Shown here piece by piece: positions 53,201 to 64,000 of a stretch of DNA of 64,000 bases. Position 1 is the first letter of the stretch. Every line of letters starts with the position of its first letter. Source of the DNA: Glandiceps talaboti (taxonomy: Eukaryota > Hemichordata > Enteropneusta > Spengelidae); assembly GCF_964340395.1 (NCBI RefSeq), contig NC_135560.1, positions 631,001 to 695,000 on the forward strand, read 5' to 3'. Made by a program: the position numbers and the translations under genes. The notes under the pieces were generated by a model that saw only the letters and a list, made by a program, of their open reading frames with translations, was not told the origin of the DNA and searched no databases.

Positions 53201-54735
53201 CTTACACAAACTCCATCTTGATATCTAACCTTTACTTACCCTTACACAAACTCCATCTTGATATCTAACCTTTACTTACCCTTACACATACTCCATCTTG
53301 ATATCTACCTTTACTTACCCTTACACATACTCCATCTTGATATCTACCTTTACTTACCCTTACACATACTCCATCTTGATATCTACCTTTACTTACCCTT
53401 ACACAAACTCCATCTTGATATCTAACCTTTACTTACCCTTACACAAACTCCATCTTGATATCTAACCTTTACTTAGCCTTACACAAACTCCATCTTGATA
53501 TCTACCTTTACTTACCCTTACACATACTCCATCTTGATATCTACCTTTACTTACCCTTACACATACTCCATCTTGATATCTACCTTTACTTACCCTTACA
53601 CAAACTCCATCTTGATATCTACCTTTACTTACCCTTACATATACTCCATCTTGATATCTACCTTTACTTACCCTTACACAAACTCCATCTTGATATCTAA
53701 CCTTTACTTACCCTTACACATACTCCATCTTGATATCTACCTTTACTTACCCTTACACAAACTCCATCTTGATATCTAACCTTTACTTACCCTTACACAA
53801 ACTCCATCTTGATATATACCTTTACTTACCCTTACACAAACTCCATCTTGATATCTAACCTTTACTTACCCTTACACATACTCCATCTTGATATATACCT
53901 TTACTTACCCTTACACAAACTCCATCTTGATATCTAACCTTTACTTACCCTTACACAAACTCCATCTTGATATCTACCTTTACTTACCCTTACACAAACT
54001 CCATCTTGATATCTACCTTTACTTACCCTTACACAAACTCCATCTTGATATCTAACCTTTACTTACCCTTACACAAACTCCATCTTGATATCTACCTTTA
54101 CTTAGCCTTACACAAACTCCATCTTGATATCTACCTTTACTTACCCTTACACAAACTCCATCTTGATATCTACCTTTACTTACCCTTACACAAACTCCAT
54201 CTTGATATCTAACCTTTACTTACCCTTACACAAACTCCATCTTGATATCTACCTTTACTTAGCCTTACACAAACTCCATCTTGATATCTACCTTTACTTA
54301 CCCTTACACAAACTCCATCTTGATATCTACCTTTACTTACCCTTACACAAACTCCATCTTGATATCTACCTTTACTTACCCTTACACAAACTCCATCTTG
54401 ATATCTAACCTTTACTTACCCTTACACAAACTCCATCTTGATATCTACCTTTACTTACCCTTACACAAACTCCATCTTGATATCTACCTTTACTTACCCT
54501 TACACAAACTCCATCTTGATATCTACCTTTACTTACCCTTACACAAACTCCATCTTGATATCTACCTTTACTTACCCTTACACAAACTCCATCTTGACAT
54601 CTACCTTTACTTACCCTTACACAAACTCCATCTTGATATCTACCTTTACTTACCCTTACACAAACTCCATCTTGACATCTACCTTTACTTACCCTTACAC
54701 AAACTTCATCTTGATATCTACCTTTACTTGCTTTC
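50240..54735. repeat. 39/40-bp minisatellite, about 114 copies
   Basis: Units are CTTTACTTACCCTTACACAA then ACTCCATCTTGATATCTA(A)C. A one-base A indel distinguishes 39- and 40-bp forms. In a run of 39-bp units (39 = 3 x 13) frames stay open, which explains the long spurious frames. A 951-bp block is duplicated (for example ACAAATACTCC at about 51139 and 52090). The minus strand carries AGGGTAAGTAAAGG in nearly every unit. Confidence 0.95.
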
Positions 54736-55790
54736 CTTGATCTCACTGAACTGAACACAGAGCATTTTAACATTCTTTTATTCTGTACATGACTCACAAA
54801 CTTACAGCAATCTGAGGCATGATTTCACAGTACTGCAATGCTATAACTTCATTGCACTATAACTCACAAACTCACTCCAAACTAACTCAAGGGCATCATT
54901 TCACAGTAACGTACTTGCTGCAATGTCGTGACAACACTGCAGTATAACTCACTAACTCACTGCAAACTGAGGCATCATTTCAGTGACTTAGTGTACGTCA
55001 TATGACATCATTGCAGTATGACTCCCTAACTTACTACGATGTTCTGACATTGCAGTATAACTCATTATTTCACTACAATAGAATGCTATAACATCACTGC
55101 AGTATAACTCACTATTAAACTCACTATAATGTCATGACATCATTGCAGTGTAACTCACTAACTCACTACTATGTCATGACATCATTGTAGTATAACTCAC
55201 TACAATGCCATGGCATCATTAACTCACCAACTCACTACAATGTCATGATATTGCAGTATAACTCACTATCTCACTGCAATGTTATGGCATCACTGTAGTA
55301 GAACTCACTAACTGCAATGTTATGACATCATTACAGTACAACTCATTAATTCACTACAATGTTGATGTCAGCTGAATTTTGATAAAGAGTTGAGAGGTCA
55401 TATCAACATAAACAAACATACTAATAATCCCTATGAGTCTACTGTACAGCAGTGAAAGGTGTCAGCTGTTGTTTTCTTTATAGATGATTACATTCAGTGC
55501 ACAGTTATATAATACAATAATATACCAAGGCTGTATTGCCATTGTACTTATCCTTCATCTAAACTACAATTGTAACACTACACTCCACAACATTTCTATG
55601 AAGGCCTTTCTCTATTAATATACGAATAACAGCAACTAATTTTATACATATATTTTGTTGTTGCTTTATATATTTAGGACATACAAATGTATACTATTGT
55701 TTATGTTTACATGTACATATCAGAGAGGGTCTACAGTCTAAGGAAAGAAGCCAATCTCTCTCTCTATAAATAATTACAGAAAATAAAAAT
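54736..55790. repeat. Degenerate tandem repeats rich in AACTCACTA
   Basis: Irregular units of roughly 45-65 bp carrying CATTGCAGTATAACTCACTA and ATGTCATGACATCA run from about 54790 to 55360. The rest, to 55790, is plain. A candidate 27-nt exon at 54815-54841 was rejected because it is one of these units. Confidence 0.65.
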
Positions 55791-56127
55791 ACCGCCAATG
55801 GCATTGTAGCACAACTGTAAAGTGTTTAAAAATGTTTATCCATATGCTGGTCCATGCTAACAATAGGTGTTCATTGGATGAATCCAGTTGCCTATCCAAC
55901 CATGTTGCTATCTTTACGATATACACAATCATTTGGCTGTTGCTATGGGCGTGGTCATGTTGCTAGATATATTTGCATACATTTTTTAATGTTTTTGTTC
56001 ACCTGTGTATGAATTCCTGATATTATCTTTGCAATAAGCATGATCATTTGACTGTTGCTATGGGCATGATCTTGTTGCTAGGCAAATTTACATACATTTT
56101 ATGAATGTTTATCCATTTGTCTATTAA
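55790..56127. mobile_element. TAGCACAACTG-family element, copy 2, left part
   Basis: Starts with ACCGCCAATGGCATTGTAGC then ACAACTG. It includes two segments with GGCTGTTGCTATGGGCGTGG-type text and is cut at CTATTAA by the TTAA element. It continues at 58726. Confidence 0.8.
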
Positions 56128-56464
56128 AGTTGCAAAATTGTTTAAAACTGCCATTTTTTCAATATTTCAAATACTGTAAAAGATCATGTAGAACCAACCT
56201 TTACCATGTAATCAATTGTCTCGTCCACGGATGCAAGTCAAATTGACTCTTGTAATGATGTACGGCTTCAGAGAATAATTCGATCATAAACAAAATGTTT
56301 TGAACCACCCGCCATTACCGCACAAATTGCCACGTCATTTAAGAGACGAGATAACGCGAGAATTTGGGACGTGACTTCACTATCATAGCTAACACGTTCG
56401 AAGTGTACGTGTCTGCCTTCCGTAGTGTAGGCAAACGTAGAGCTATGTTTGTTATCCTTGAAAG

Positions 56465-57083
56465 TTGAAAGCTATAATTATTGTGCAATTGTTGTATATA
56501 GTTTCTGGTTGTATCGGCAAGTTCATTTTACATGACGTACAGAAGTGTCACGTTGTCACTTTTTATTACTTTCGATGTGCTACAACCGACGGTAAACACG
56601 GAAGTTACCATACATTGTCAATCACTGGTAGTGAAAACAATACATTGTACATGTCGAAATCGTTGCCACAGCCACAGAGGAATCACAAGTCACGGTGGTT
56701 GTGTCTGTAACATTTATAAGTATTTTTGATATTTGGAACTACAGATGAAGAAACCTGTAGGTCCGTTTGCATACGGTGTTCGTCTTCCCTTCGTACGAGT
56801 TGAACAACGTAGACCCCTGCATGCTGCACCGTCTGCAAACAGGGCTATCTTGGCAGTGATCAGTTTTACCCATCTACGTTACATACTTCACTTCAAAGTA
56901 GACAGACGATCCCACAAAAATTTAGGTGACTATATAAACTGCTCAATGTGCCACTGGCGATGGTATTTACGTATTCAAGGGCATGCAATGAAACACGACG
57001 ACGTGATACATTTTACAACATCACCGATAATGCATGGCAGACGCAGACCTCACTGTGCTTCTCGTGACATGCGTTCATTTTGA
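56465..57083 (+). CDS. Unassigned open frames inside the TTAA element
   Basis: The frame 56465-56710 (81 codons) starts MKAIIIVQLLYIVSG, a possible signal-like start. An overlapping frame at 56532-56729 is Cys/His-rich near its end (CTCRNRCHSHRGITSHGGC). A third, 56733-57083, has KKPVGPFAYGVRLPFVRVEQ and a CSMCHWRWYLR stretch. A splice-acceptor-like TTTGGAACTACAG precedes an ATG at 56745, so a spliced transposon gene is possible. I recognise none of these proteins. Confidence 0.25.
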
Positions 57084-57456
57084 CAATGGTACCAATCATT
57101 ATCAGGAGAAAGTGGCTCAACTCAGGAAAAATCACTGTATAAACAAGTTTTGCCTCTGAACACAACCAAATCTATTACAAATATTTATGGAAGGAACATA
57201 GCAAATGCCCAGCTTGCTAAATAGTTCAACACATACCCCTCTCCAAATACATAGACTTCGATACTTGACGTGCGATCTTACGGTTAAATTTTACATTTTT
57301 AGGCTGCAGTGCATCATCACATCCCGGTTCGCATACATATAATCGTGGATGTATAAGATAATATCGTCGAGATCATCGCTCTAAGAAAGCCGCGTTGGCA
57401 TGTATTTTATTTCCAGCAAAATTCCACAATATATCAAGCTGCCCTGAGTTTACTTG

Positions 57457-57920
57457 TGTGACAGTACGAGCCGCCACCTCGTAAAGTTTGTTTTATAGTA
57501 GTTTATTAGTTACCATATTAATTACTGTTTGTTAGACCCAAAGCGAGTTATTGGGACAGCTAGTACTTTTACTTTGTAAAGCTGGGTCATTTTCGCTATT
57601 TATGGACAAATTCGGAAGGACTACGTCACCTCCGGACAGTTAGTAACATCAAGTTGTAGGCAGTTTGAGCGGGAAATACCTAGGTTTACATGTGGTTTGT
57701 AGTTTTAGGGAGAGTTGAGCATGAACTGTCGAGAAGTGCGGACTGGTGCGTTGTAAGGTCCGGTTAGTTGTAGTATGCAAACCGTAGTATGTAAGGTCTG
57801 GTATTGCAAACCTGTGAAATGTAGTGCGTTGATGGCGGAGAAGAAAGTACAGCTGTTGTGTTGAATTGTAGGTGATTAGTTATCATTGTTTTCGCATCCT
57901 GTGGGACGTTTATAACCCCA
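57457..57920 (+). mobile_element. Possible solo LTR or promoter segment
   Basis: Begins TGTGACAGTACGAGCC and ends ATAACCCCA, directly followed by TGGCGAGGACGCGCTCC. TG...CA ends followed by a TGG-starting primer-binding-like string are what an LTR junction looks like. No second LTR or polyprotein follows, and ATG at 57920 opens only MARTRSNITQQREPK before a GTAAAT donor-like site, so a first exon is an equally good reading. Confidence 0.25.
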
Positions 57921-58314
57921 TGGCGAGGACGCGCTCCAATATAACTCAGCAGCGGGAACCCAAGGTAAATTTTCACAGCTCTTGTCTATGGCCGATGGTC
58001 TGATCACCAGGGGAATAGACGGGCGATTGTGACACTTGCATAACTACATAGTCTAATTACAATTCACCGCTGGGTCGCGTTCTAGTCTTGATGTGGTGGG
58101 GCCGGTGTTCACAGGGACAAGGTTCTCGAGATATGCCGTGGAATATTTTTTATCAGAATACAGTAAAATGTCGATAACATAGACGTGTTTAGGCAAATAC
58201 ATATTGAAGAGTGAAAAATACTTTAGTTCTGTGATCACACAAAGTCACTACATAAAAATACTACTAATAGTACTATCACGGTACTTGTCATGTTATCATT
58301 TACCAATTTTAGAC

Positions 58315-58467
58315 TTATTTAACAGTAATCTTGCAACGTTCTTTGACTGCATTCCATTGGTGTATCTCACTAAAAATATCGATTTTGCCCTCATTTCTTT
58401 TCCCCCACTTGTTTTTACTAGCGGAATGGAGCAGTTCCACATTACCATCGATCATGTTCGGCGCCAT
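58315..58467 (-). CDS. Short unassigned open frame near the right end of the TTAA element
   Basis: 50 codons from an ATG at 58467. It begins MAPNMIDGNVELLHSASKNK and is rich in Lys/Arg. It points inward from the right inverted repeat, as a transposase gene would, but shows no known domain. Confidence 0.2.
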   Translation of the reverse strand: MAPNMIDGNVELLHSASKNKWGKRNEGKIDIFSEIHQWNAVKERCKITVK

Positions 58468-58725
58468 GTTGTCTATTAGCAACAATAGTGTGCGCATGTA
58501 CGAATGATACGTCACACGTCAAGTACACATCTTTCGACGTATGTGTGTACGTACACAAAAAAAATATATTTTTTATGTTTTTTTAAAAATTACCATTTTA
58601 CCAGCAATCAATATCAACCAAGTCAATGCAGAATCAATGTAACTTAGTGCATAGAATATGATACCAATGACAAAATTTGATTTCAAAATATTGAAAAAAT
58701 GACAATTTTAAACAATTTTACAACT

Positions 58726-59857
58726 TTAACCCCCATTGTTATCTTCGCAATATATGTGATCATTTGACTGTTGCTATGGGCATTGTCTTGTTGCTAGGCA
58801 CATTTGCATACATTTTATGAATGTTTACTCATTTGTCTTCCAATTCCTGTTTGTTACCTTTGCGGTATACATGATGATTTGCTTGTTGCTATGGGCGTGG
58901 TCATGTTGCTAGGCAAATGTACATACATTTTTTTACTGTTTATTCAATTGCCTATTAATCCCCGTTGTTATCTTCACAATATCTGTGATTATTTGGCTGT
59001 TGCTATGGGCATGGTCTTGTTGCTAGGCACATTTGCACATTTGTTGAATGTTTATTCATTTGTCTTTCAATTCCTGTTGTTACCTTTGCTATATATGTGA
59101 TCATTTGGCTGTTGCTATGGGCGTGGTCATGGTTGCTAGGGATAATTGCATACATTTTTTGAAAATTTACTCACTTGCCTACCAGAAGATGTTGTTATTT
59201 AACCAAAATATACTGCCATTTGGTTGTTGCTAAGGCGTGGTGGTCATGGTTGCTAGGGCAAATTTTGTCAATATGTTTTGACGAAAATCTGCAGAATAAC
59301 ACTTTCAGAAACATCTCACCAAGTTTCAGACTCACTGACCAAGTACTTTTTGAGATGTAAGTTTTTGACCAAAAATTTTCACACCTAATTTGCATATCAC
59401 TCATGGAATCATTATATGCTTAATATTTCCATACATCCCTAGATGCATTCCCATTAAATTGCAGCCCAATCTGCTAAGTGGTTTTGGAATTATAGATTTT
59501 TGACGAAAAAGACACATTTTTAGCCCTAATTTGCATATCACTGATGGGATCATCTGCTCAGTGGTTTTGGAATTATAGATTTTTGACCAAAAAGACACAT
59601 TTTTAGCCATAATTTGCATATCATTGATGGGACATCTTAGTAAAAACACCTTGAAGAATGCTTCACCCAAATTTCAGCCCGATCTGCCCAGTAGTTTTGG
59701 AGTTTAAGTTTTTTGACCAAAAACCACATTTTTTTACCCAAATCACAAACCGGTTTTCAAATCATTTTGATTTGAACAATTTCCCAAATAGACACCCAAG
59801 GTAATGGATCCACCAAATGTCATGGCAATCGGTTCAGCGGTTTTTGACTTTAAGTTG

Positions 59858-59895
<38 letters not shown>

Positions 59896-59955
59896 GATGC
59901 CGGGCGATCCCTATAGCACTACTGAACCTCAGTTCAGTTGTGCTAAAAAACCTTG
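58726..59955. mobile_element. TAGCACAACTG-family element, copy 2, right part
   Basis: Resumes with CCCCATTGTTATCTTCGCAA. It has further tandem segments with GCTATGGGCGTGGTCATG, the TTTCAG...AATCTGC tail region, a CA tract (59861-59893) and the end CTCAGTTCAGTTGTGCTAAA. Together with 55790-56127 it gives an element of about 1.57 kb. Confidence 0.8.
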
Positions 59956-60360
59956 AAAATATTCTACCTTTAAAGATTCTGTGACTGTGAAATTTACCAG
60001 TATCTTAGAATTTTACTTTCATTTATTTTCTTGTAAATTATCGAATATCCATGATCGAATAATTTCACTTTCAGTTCATTTTTCTATCAATTCTAGGATC
60101 CTATGATGTTATCCCTGATTCCATAATTCATGGTGAATTAATTATCCAGGCTCATGTTACATCATTTTAATTTAATTTTCAATAATTTTACAGGATTCAG
60201 CAATATAAGTTTGCATCATTCTCTTCATGATTTTGGACAGTGTCAGTGACAGTGTGATTGATATAGGTCATGTTACTACATATTACCATATGCTAAAATC
60301 AATATTAAATAAACTAAATTTACAACTACACCAATGATCAATTATCAATTTCTAAAGGTT
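59956..60360. other. Intergenic or intronic sequence, nothing recognised
   Basis: AT-rich unique DNA between two copies of the same element family. Confidence 0.5.
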
Positions 60361-60364
60361 AAAA

Positions 60365-61355
60365 AGGTGCCAGTGGTGTTGTAGCACAACTGTACAGTTT
60401 TTAAAAATGTTTAACCACATGATATATGCTGATCCATGGTATAAGTGTTCACTTGCTGAATGATTATCCAGTTGCCTATCCAATCCTGTTGTTATCTTTG
60501 CAATATATGTGATCATTTGGCTGTTGCCATGGGCATGGTCATATTGCGAGACATACTATTCTGCATACATTTTTTAAATGTTTATTCATTTGTCTATTTG
60601 TGAAATATACCACTTATTGGCTGTTGTTATGGGCATGGGCATGGTTGCTAGGGATAATTGCATACATTTTTTGAATATTTACTCACTTGCCTACCAGAAG
60701 ATGTTGTTATTTAACCAAAATATACTGCCATTTGGTTGTTGCTAAGGGTATGGTGATGGTTGCTAGGGCCAATTGTGTCAAAATGTTTTGAACACAATCT
60801 GCAGAATAACTCTTCTACAAACATATCACCAAGTTTCAGTCTCATTGACCGAGTACTTTTTGAGATACAATCTTTTGACCAAAATTCACATTTTACACCT
60901 AATTTGCATATCACAGATGAAATCATTGTATTCTTAATAATGTTTCTTCATCTATACAACCTGGGTGCACCCCATTAAATTTCAGCCCAATCTGTTTCAG
61001 AATAGTTTTGGAATTTATGATTTTTGACCAAAAAGACACATATTCAGCCCTAATTTGCATATCACTGGTGGGATCATCATGTTGTGAACAATTCTTAATC
61101 TAAACACCCTAAAGAATGTTCCCACCAGATTTTGGACCGATCTGCCCAGTAGTTTTTTACCCAAATCACACATCAGTGGTAAGATCATTATGATTTGAAC
61201 AATTTCCCAACTAGACACTCAAGGTAATATACCCACAACATATCATGGCAATTGGTCAAGTGGTTTTTGACTTTAAATTGTTCACACACACACACACACT
61301 TTGCCATGCCTATAGCAGTGCTGAACCTTATCACACTTCAGTTGTGCTAAAAACT
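60365..61355. mobile_element. TAGCACAACTG-family element, copy 3
   Basis: Starts GGTGTTGTAGCACAACTGTA and ends CTTCAGTTGTGCTAAAAACT, so both inverted ends are visible. It has fewer tandem segments than copy 2. Its right part is duplicated in tandem at 61589-62110. Confidence 0.8.
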
Positions 61356-61588
61356 GGACTATTTTGACCTTAGTGACCTCATCAGCTCTCTATTTTCAGG
61401 TAGTGACTTGCTCATTTCAGACTATTTTGCAATCCAATCCATAATAAAATAGTGCAAACAAAGAACGACAAATAAATAAATACAGTGCATGATAATGTCA
61501 ATACAGATCTATGGAACAAATATTGCTTCAGCACTGAAAGAAGTCTGGTAAATGTTCACCACCCAGATATGCAGTTTGGAGACTGATG

Positions 61589-61827
61589 GGATCATCATGT
61601 TGTGAACAATTCTTAATCTAAACACCCTAAAGAATGTTCCCACCAGATTTTGGACCGATCTGCCCAGTAGTTTTTGAGTTTAAGTTTTTTGACCAAAAAT
61701 TACAAGTTTTTTACCCAAATCACACATCAGTGGTAAGATCATTTTGATTTGAACAATTTCCCAACTAGATACCCAAGGTAATACACCCACAAAATATAAT
61801 GGAAATTGGTCCAGTGGTTTTTGACTT

Positions 61828-61909
<82 letters not shown>

Positions 61910-62110
61910 TGCCATGCCTATAGCAGTGCTGAACCTTATCACACTTCAGTTGTGCTAAAAACTGGACTATTTTGACCTTAGTGACCTCATCAGCTCTCTA
62001 TTTTCAGGTAGTGACTTGCTCATTTCAAACTATTTTGCAATCCAATCCATAATAAAATAGTGCAAACAAAGAACGACAAATAAATAAATACAGTGCATGA
62101 TAATGTCAAT
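61589..62110. repeat. Tandem duplicate of the right end of copy 3 and its flank
   Basis: GGATCATCATGTTGTGAACA at 61071 recurs at 61589, and the flank from GCCATGCCTATAGCAGTG at 61303 to about 61502 recurs from 61909 to about 62110. The copies are nearly identical apart from an indel and a longer CA tract (61831-61907) in the second. Confidence 0.85.
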
Positions 62111-62114
62111 AGTC

Positions 62115-63640
62115 CACAAGACTAGTAAACTGCACTACCAAACACTCGTATATTGCACTACCAAGGTTCACAAGACTCGTAAACTGCACTACCAAACACT
62201 CATAAACTGCACTACCAAGGTCCCCAAGACTCGTAAACTGCACTACCAAGGTCCACAAGACTCATAAACTGCACTACCAAGGTCCACAAGACTCGTAAGC
62301 TGCACTATCAAACACTCATATATTGCACTACCAAGGTCCACAAGACTCATAACTGCACTACCAAACACTTGAATGTATATTGCACTACCAAGGTCCATGA
62401 GACCCGTAAGCTGCACTACCAAACACTAGTATATTGCACTACCAAGGTCCACAAGACTCGTAAACTGCACTACCAAACACTAGTATATTGCACTACCAAG
62501 GTCCACAAGACTCATAAACTGCACTACCAAACACTCGTAGATTGCACTACCAAGGTCCACAAGACTTGTAAGCTGCACTATCAAGGTCCACAAGACTTGT
62601 AAACTGCACTACCAAGGTCCAAAAGACTCCTAAACTGCACTACCAAGGTCCACAAGACTAATAAACTGCACTACCAAAGACTCGTAAGCTGCACTACCAA
62701 GGTCCACAAGACTCATAAACTGCAGTACCAAGGTCCACAGGACTCGTAAGCTGCACTACCAAGGTCCACAAGACTCGTAAGCTGCACTACCAAACACTCA
62801 TATATTGCACTACCAAGGTCCATAAGACTCGTAAGCTGCACTACCAAACACTCGTATATTGCACTACCAAGGTCCACAAGACTCGTAAACTGCACTACCA
62901 AAGACTCGTAAGCTGCACTACCAAACACTCATATATTGCACTACCAAGGTCCTCAAGACTCGTAAACTGCACTACCAAACACTTGTAAACTGCACTACCA
63001 AGGTCCACTAGACTCGTAAACTGCACTGCCAAAGACTTTTAAGCTGCACTACCAAGGTCCACAAGACTCGTAAACTGCACTACCAAGGTCCACAAGACTC
63101 GTAAGCTGCACCACCAAGGTCCACAAGACTCGTAAGCTGCACTACCAAGGTCCACAAGACTCGTAAGCTGCACTACCAAGGTCCACAAGACTCGTAAGCT
63201 GCACTACCAAGGTCCACAAGACTCGTAAACTGCACTACCAAGGTCCACAAGACTCGTAAGCTGCACTACCAAGGTCCACAAGACTCGTAAACTGCACTAC
63301 CAAGGTCCACAAGACTCGTAAACTGCACTACCAAGGTCCATAAGACTCGTAAGCTGCACTACCAAGGTCCACAGGACTCGTAAACCTCACTACCAAACAC
63401 TCATATATTGCACTACCAAGGTCCACAAGACTCGTAAGCTGCACTACCAAGGTCCACAAGACTCGTAAACTGCACTACCAAGGTCCATAAGACTCGTAAG
63501 CTGCACTACCAAGGTCCACAAGATTCGGAAACTGCACTACCAAGGTCCATAAGACTCGTAAGCTGCACTACCAAGGTCCACAAGACTCGTAAACCTCACT
63601 ACCAAACACTCATATATTGCACTACCAAGGTCCAGAAATC
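62115..63640. repeat. Minisatellite of 24- and 31-bp units, about 52 copies
   Basis: Units are CTGCACTACCAAGGTCCACA then AGACTCGTAAG (31 bp), interspersed with ACACTCATATATTGCACTAC-type 24-bp units. The last kilobase is mostly the 31-bp form. Frames through it are spurious. Confidence 0.95.
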
Positions 63641-64000
63641 ACATACACAAGCAGTAAACGTTTCATCATAAAGGTTTCATCATATCCCTCATGAAATGCT
63701 AAAATATGTTTGATGAAACAAATAATTTATTATGTTTGAAACCAATAATTACAGCAACCATATATTTGCATAAATCATCATACATTGACAATTATACATG
63801 TATATTTAAATTATCATAAAATTCACATACAATTATATATTTAAATACAATTATCATATATTTACATAAATTATCAAGTATTTACATACACTTATAAGTT
63901 ATATATTTACATAAAATATAATATTCACACACAATTATATATCTAAATACAAATTATCATGCGATTACATATAATTCTTGTCATAAGTGTAACACTCAGC
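63641..64000. other. AT-rich flank, nothing recognised
   Basis: Degenerate ATATTTACATAAATTATCA-like text is repeated loosely. No gene seen. Confidence 0.5.

Larger units (their letters stand above)
56128..58725. mobile_element. TTAA-flanked DNA transposon nested in copy 2
   Basis: The 2598-bp element starts AGTTGCAAAATTGTTTAAAA and ends in the inverse (about 45-bp imperfect inverted repeats), flanked by TTAA at 56124-56127 and 58726-58729. Removing it gives CTATTAACCCCCATTGTTATC, which matches the uninterrupted text CTATTAATCCCCGTTGTTATC at about 58953, so the ends are firm. It is GC-richer than its surroundings and holds several unassigned open frames. piggyBac or Kolobok affiliation is possible but not shown. 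Confidence 0.88.

Noticed and set aside
50240-54735. CTTACCCTTACAC resembles telomeric TTACCC
   Set aside because: It is only part of a 39/40-bp interstitial unit; there is no run of pure TTAGGG-type repeats.
53455-54797. Open frames of 81-157 codons in the 39-bp array
   Set aside because: The unit length is a multiple of three, so frames stay open by chance. Three frames carry the same repeat.
54736-54845. Candidate upstream MCTP exons at 54737-54765 and 54815-54841 with AG and GT sites
   Set aside because: The encoded residues do not match the first C2A strands, and both lie in repeat-derived sequence.

Overview
This is a 64 kb stretch of an AT-rich nuclear genome from an invertebrate animal. 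The evidence is split genes with GT-AG introns, a metazoan-type protein, retrotransposon and DNA-transposon remnants, and a very heavy minisatellite load. I cannot name the species. A marine deuterostome or lophotrochozoan would fit, but that is a guess.

The one recognisable host gene is an MCTP-like gene (multiple C2 and transmembrane domain protein) on the minus strand. Eight consecutive internal exons fall at 48648-48426, 45642-45534, 18344-18174, 15671-15541, 10397-10211, 7401-7341, 3022-2984 and 177-75. Their reading phases join perfectly into about 340 residues covering most of C2A, all of C2B and the first half of C2C. One exon is a 39-nt micro-exon. The start of the gene (first C2A strands and N-terminus) lies right of 48.6 kb, probably outside the window. 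The rest of C2C and the transmembrane end lie left of base 75, also outside. Only about 1 kb (1.6%) of the window is coding.

By my tally, about half of the window (roughly 32 kb) is tandem-repeat arrays inside the introns: 67-bp (730-2976), 63-bp (3593-3965), 36-bp (4575-4825), 30-35-bp (7575-9130), about 22-bp (9620-10075), 31/62-bp (10560-15556), 33-35-bp (15867-16950), 37-bp (23735-26787 and 29212-29877), 20-bp (30845-32810), about 40-bp (35990-43640), 65-71-bp (48690-49645), 39/40-bp (50240-54735) and 24/31-bp (62115-63640). Several look seeded by functional sequence. The 31-bp array repeats the 3' end and 5' splice site of a C2B exon. The 67-bp array begins at the micro-exon's donor. The 63-bp array repeats 21 codons of a reverse transcriptase.

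Between the arrays lie mobile elements. There is a Tc1/mariner-like element with TA flanks (19232-23114), and a TTAA-flanked element with about 700-bp terminal inverted repeats inserted into the 37-bp array (26788-29211). A second TTAA-flanked element (56128-58725) is nested in a non-autonomous element that recurs through the window. There are also DIRS-like and LINE-like reverse transcriptase remnants, a LINE endonuclease remnant, and an unusual compound hairpin (9142-9314) carrying four 20-bp palindromes at exact 35-bp spacing. I see no bacterial genes, rRNA, tRNA or CRISPR.
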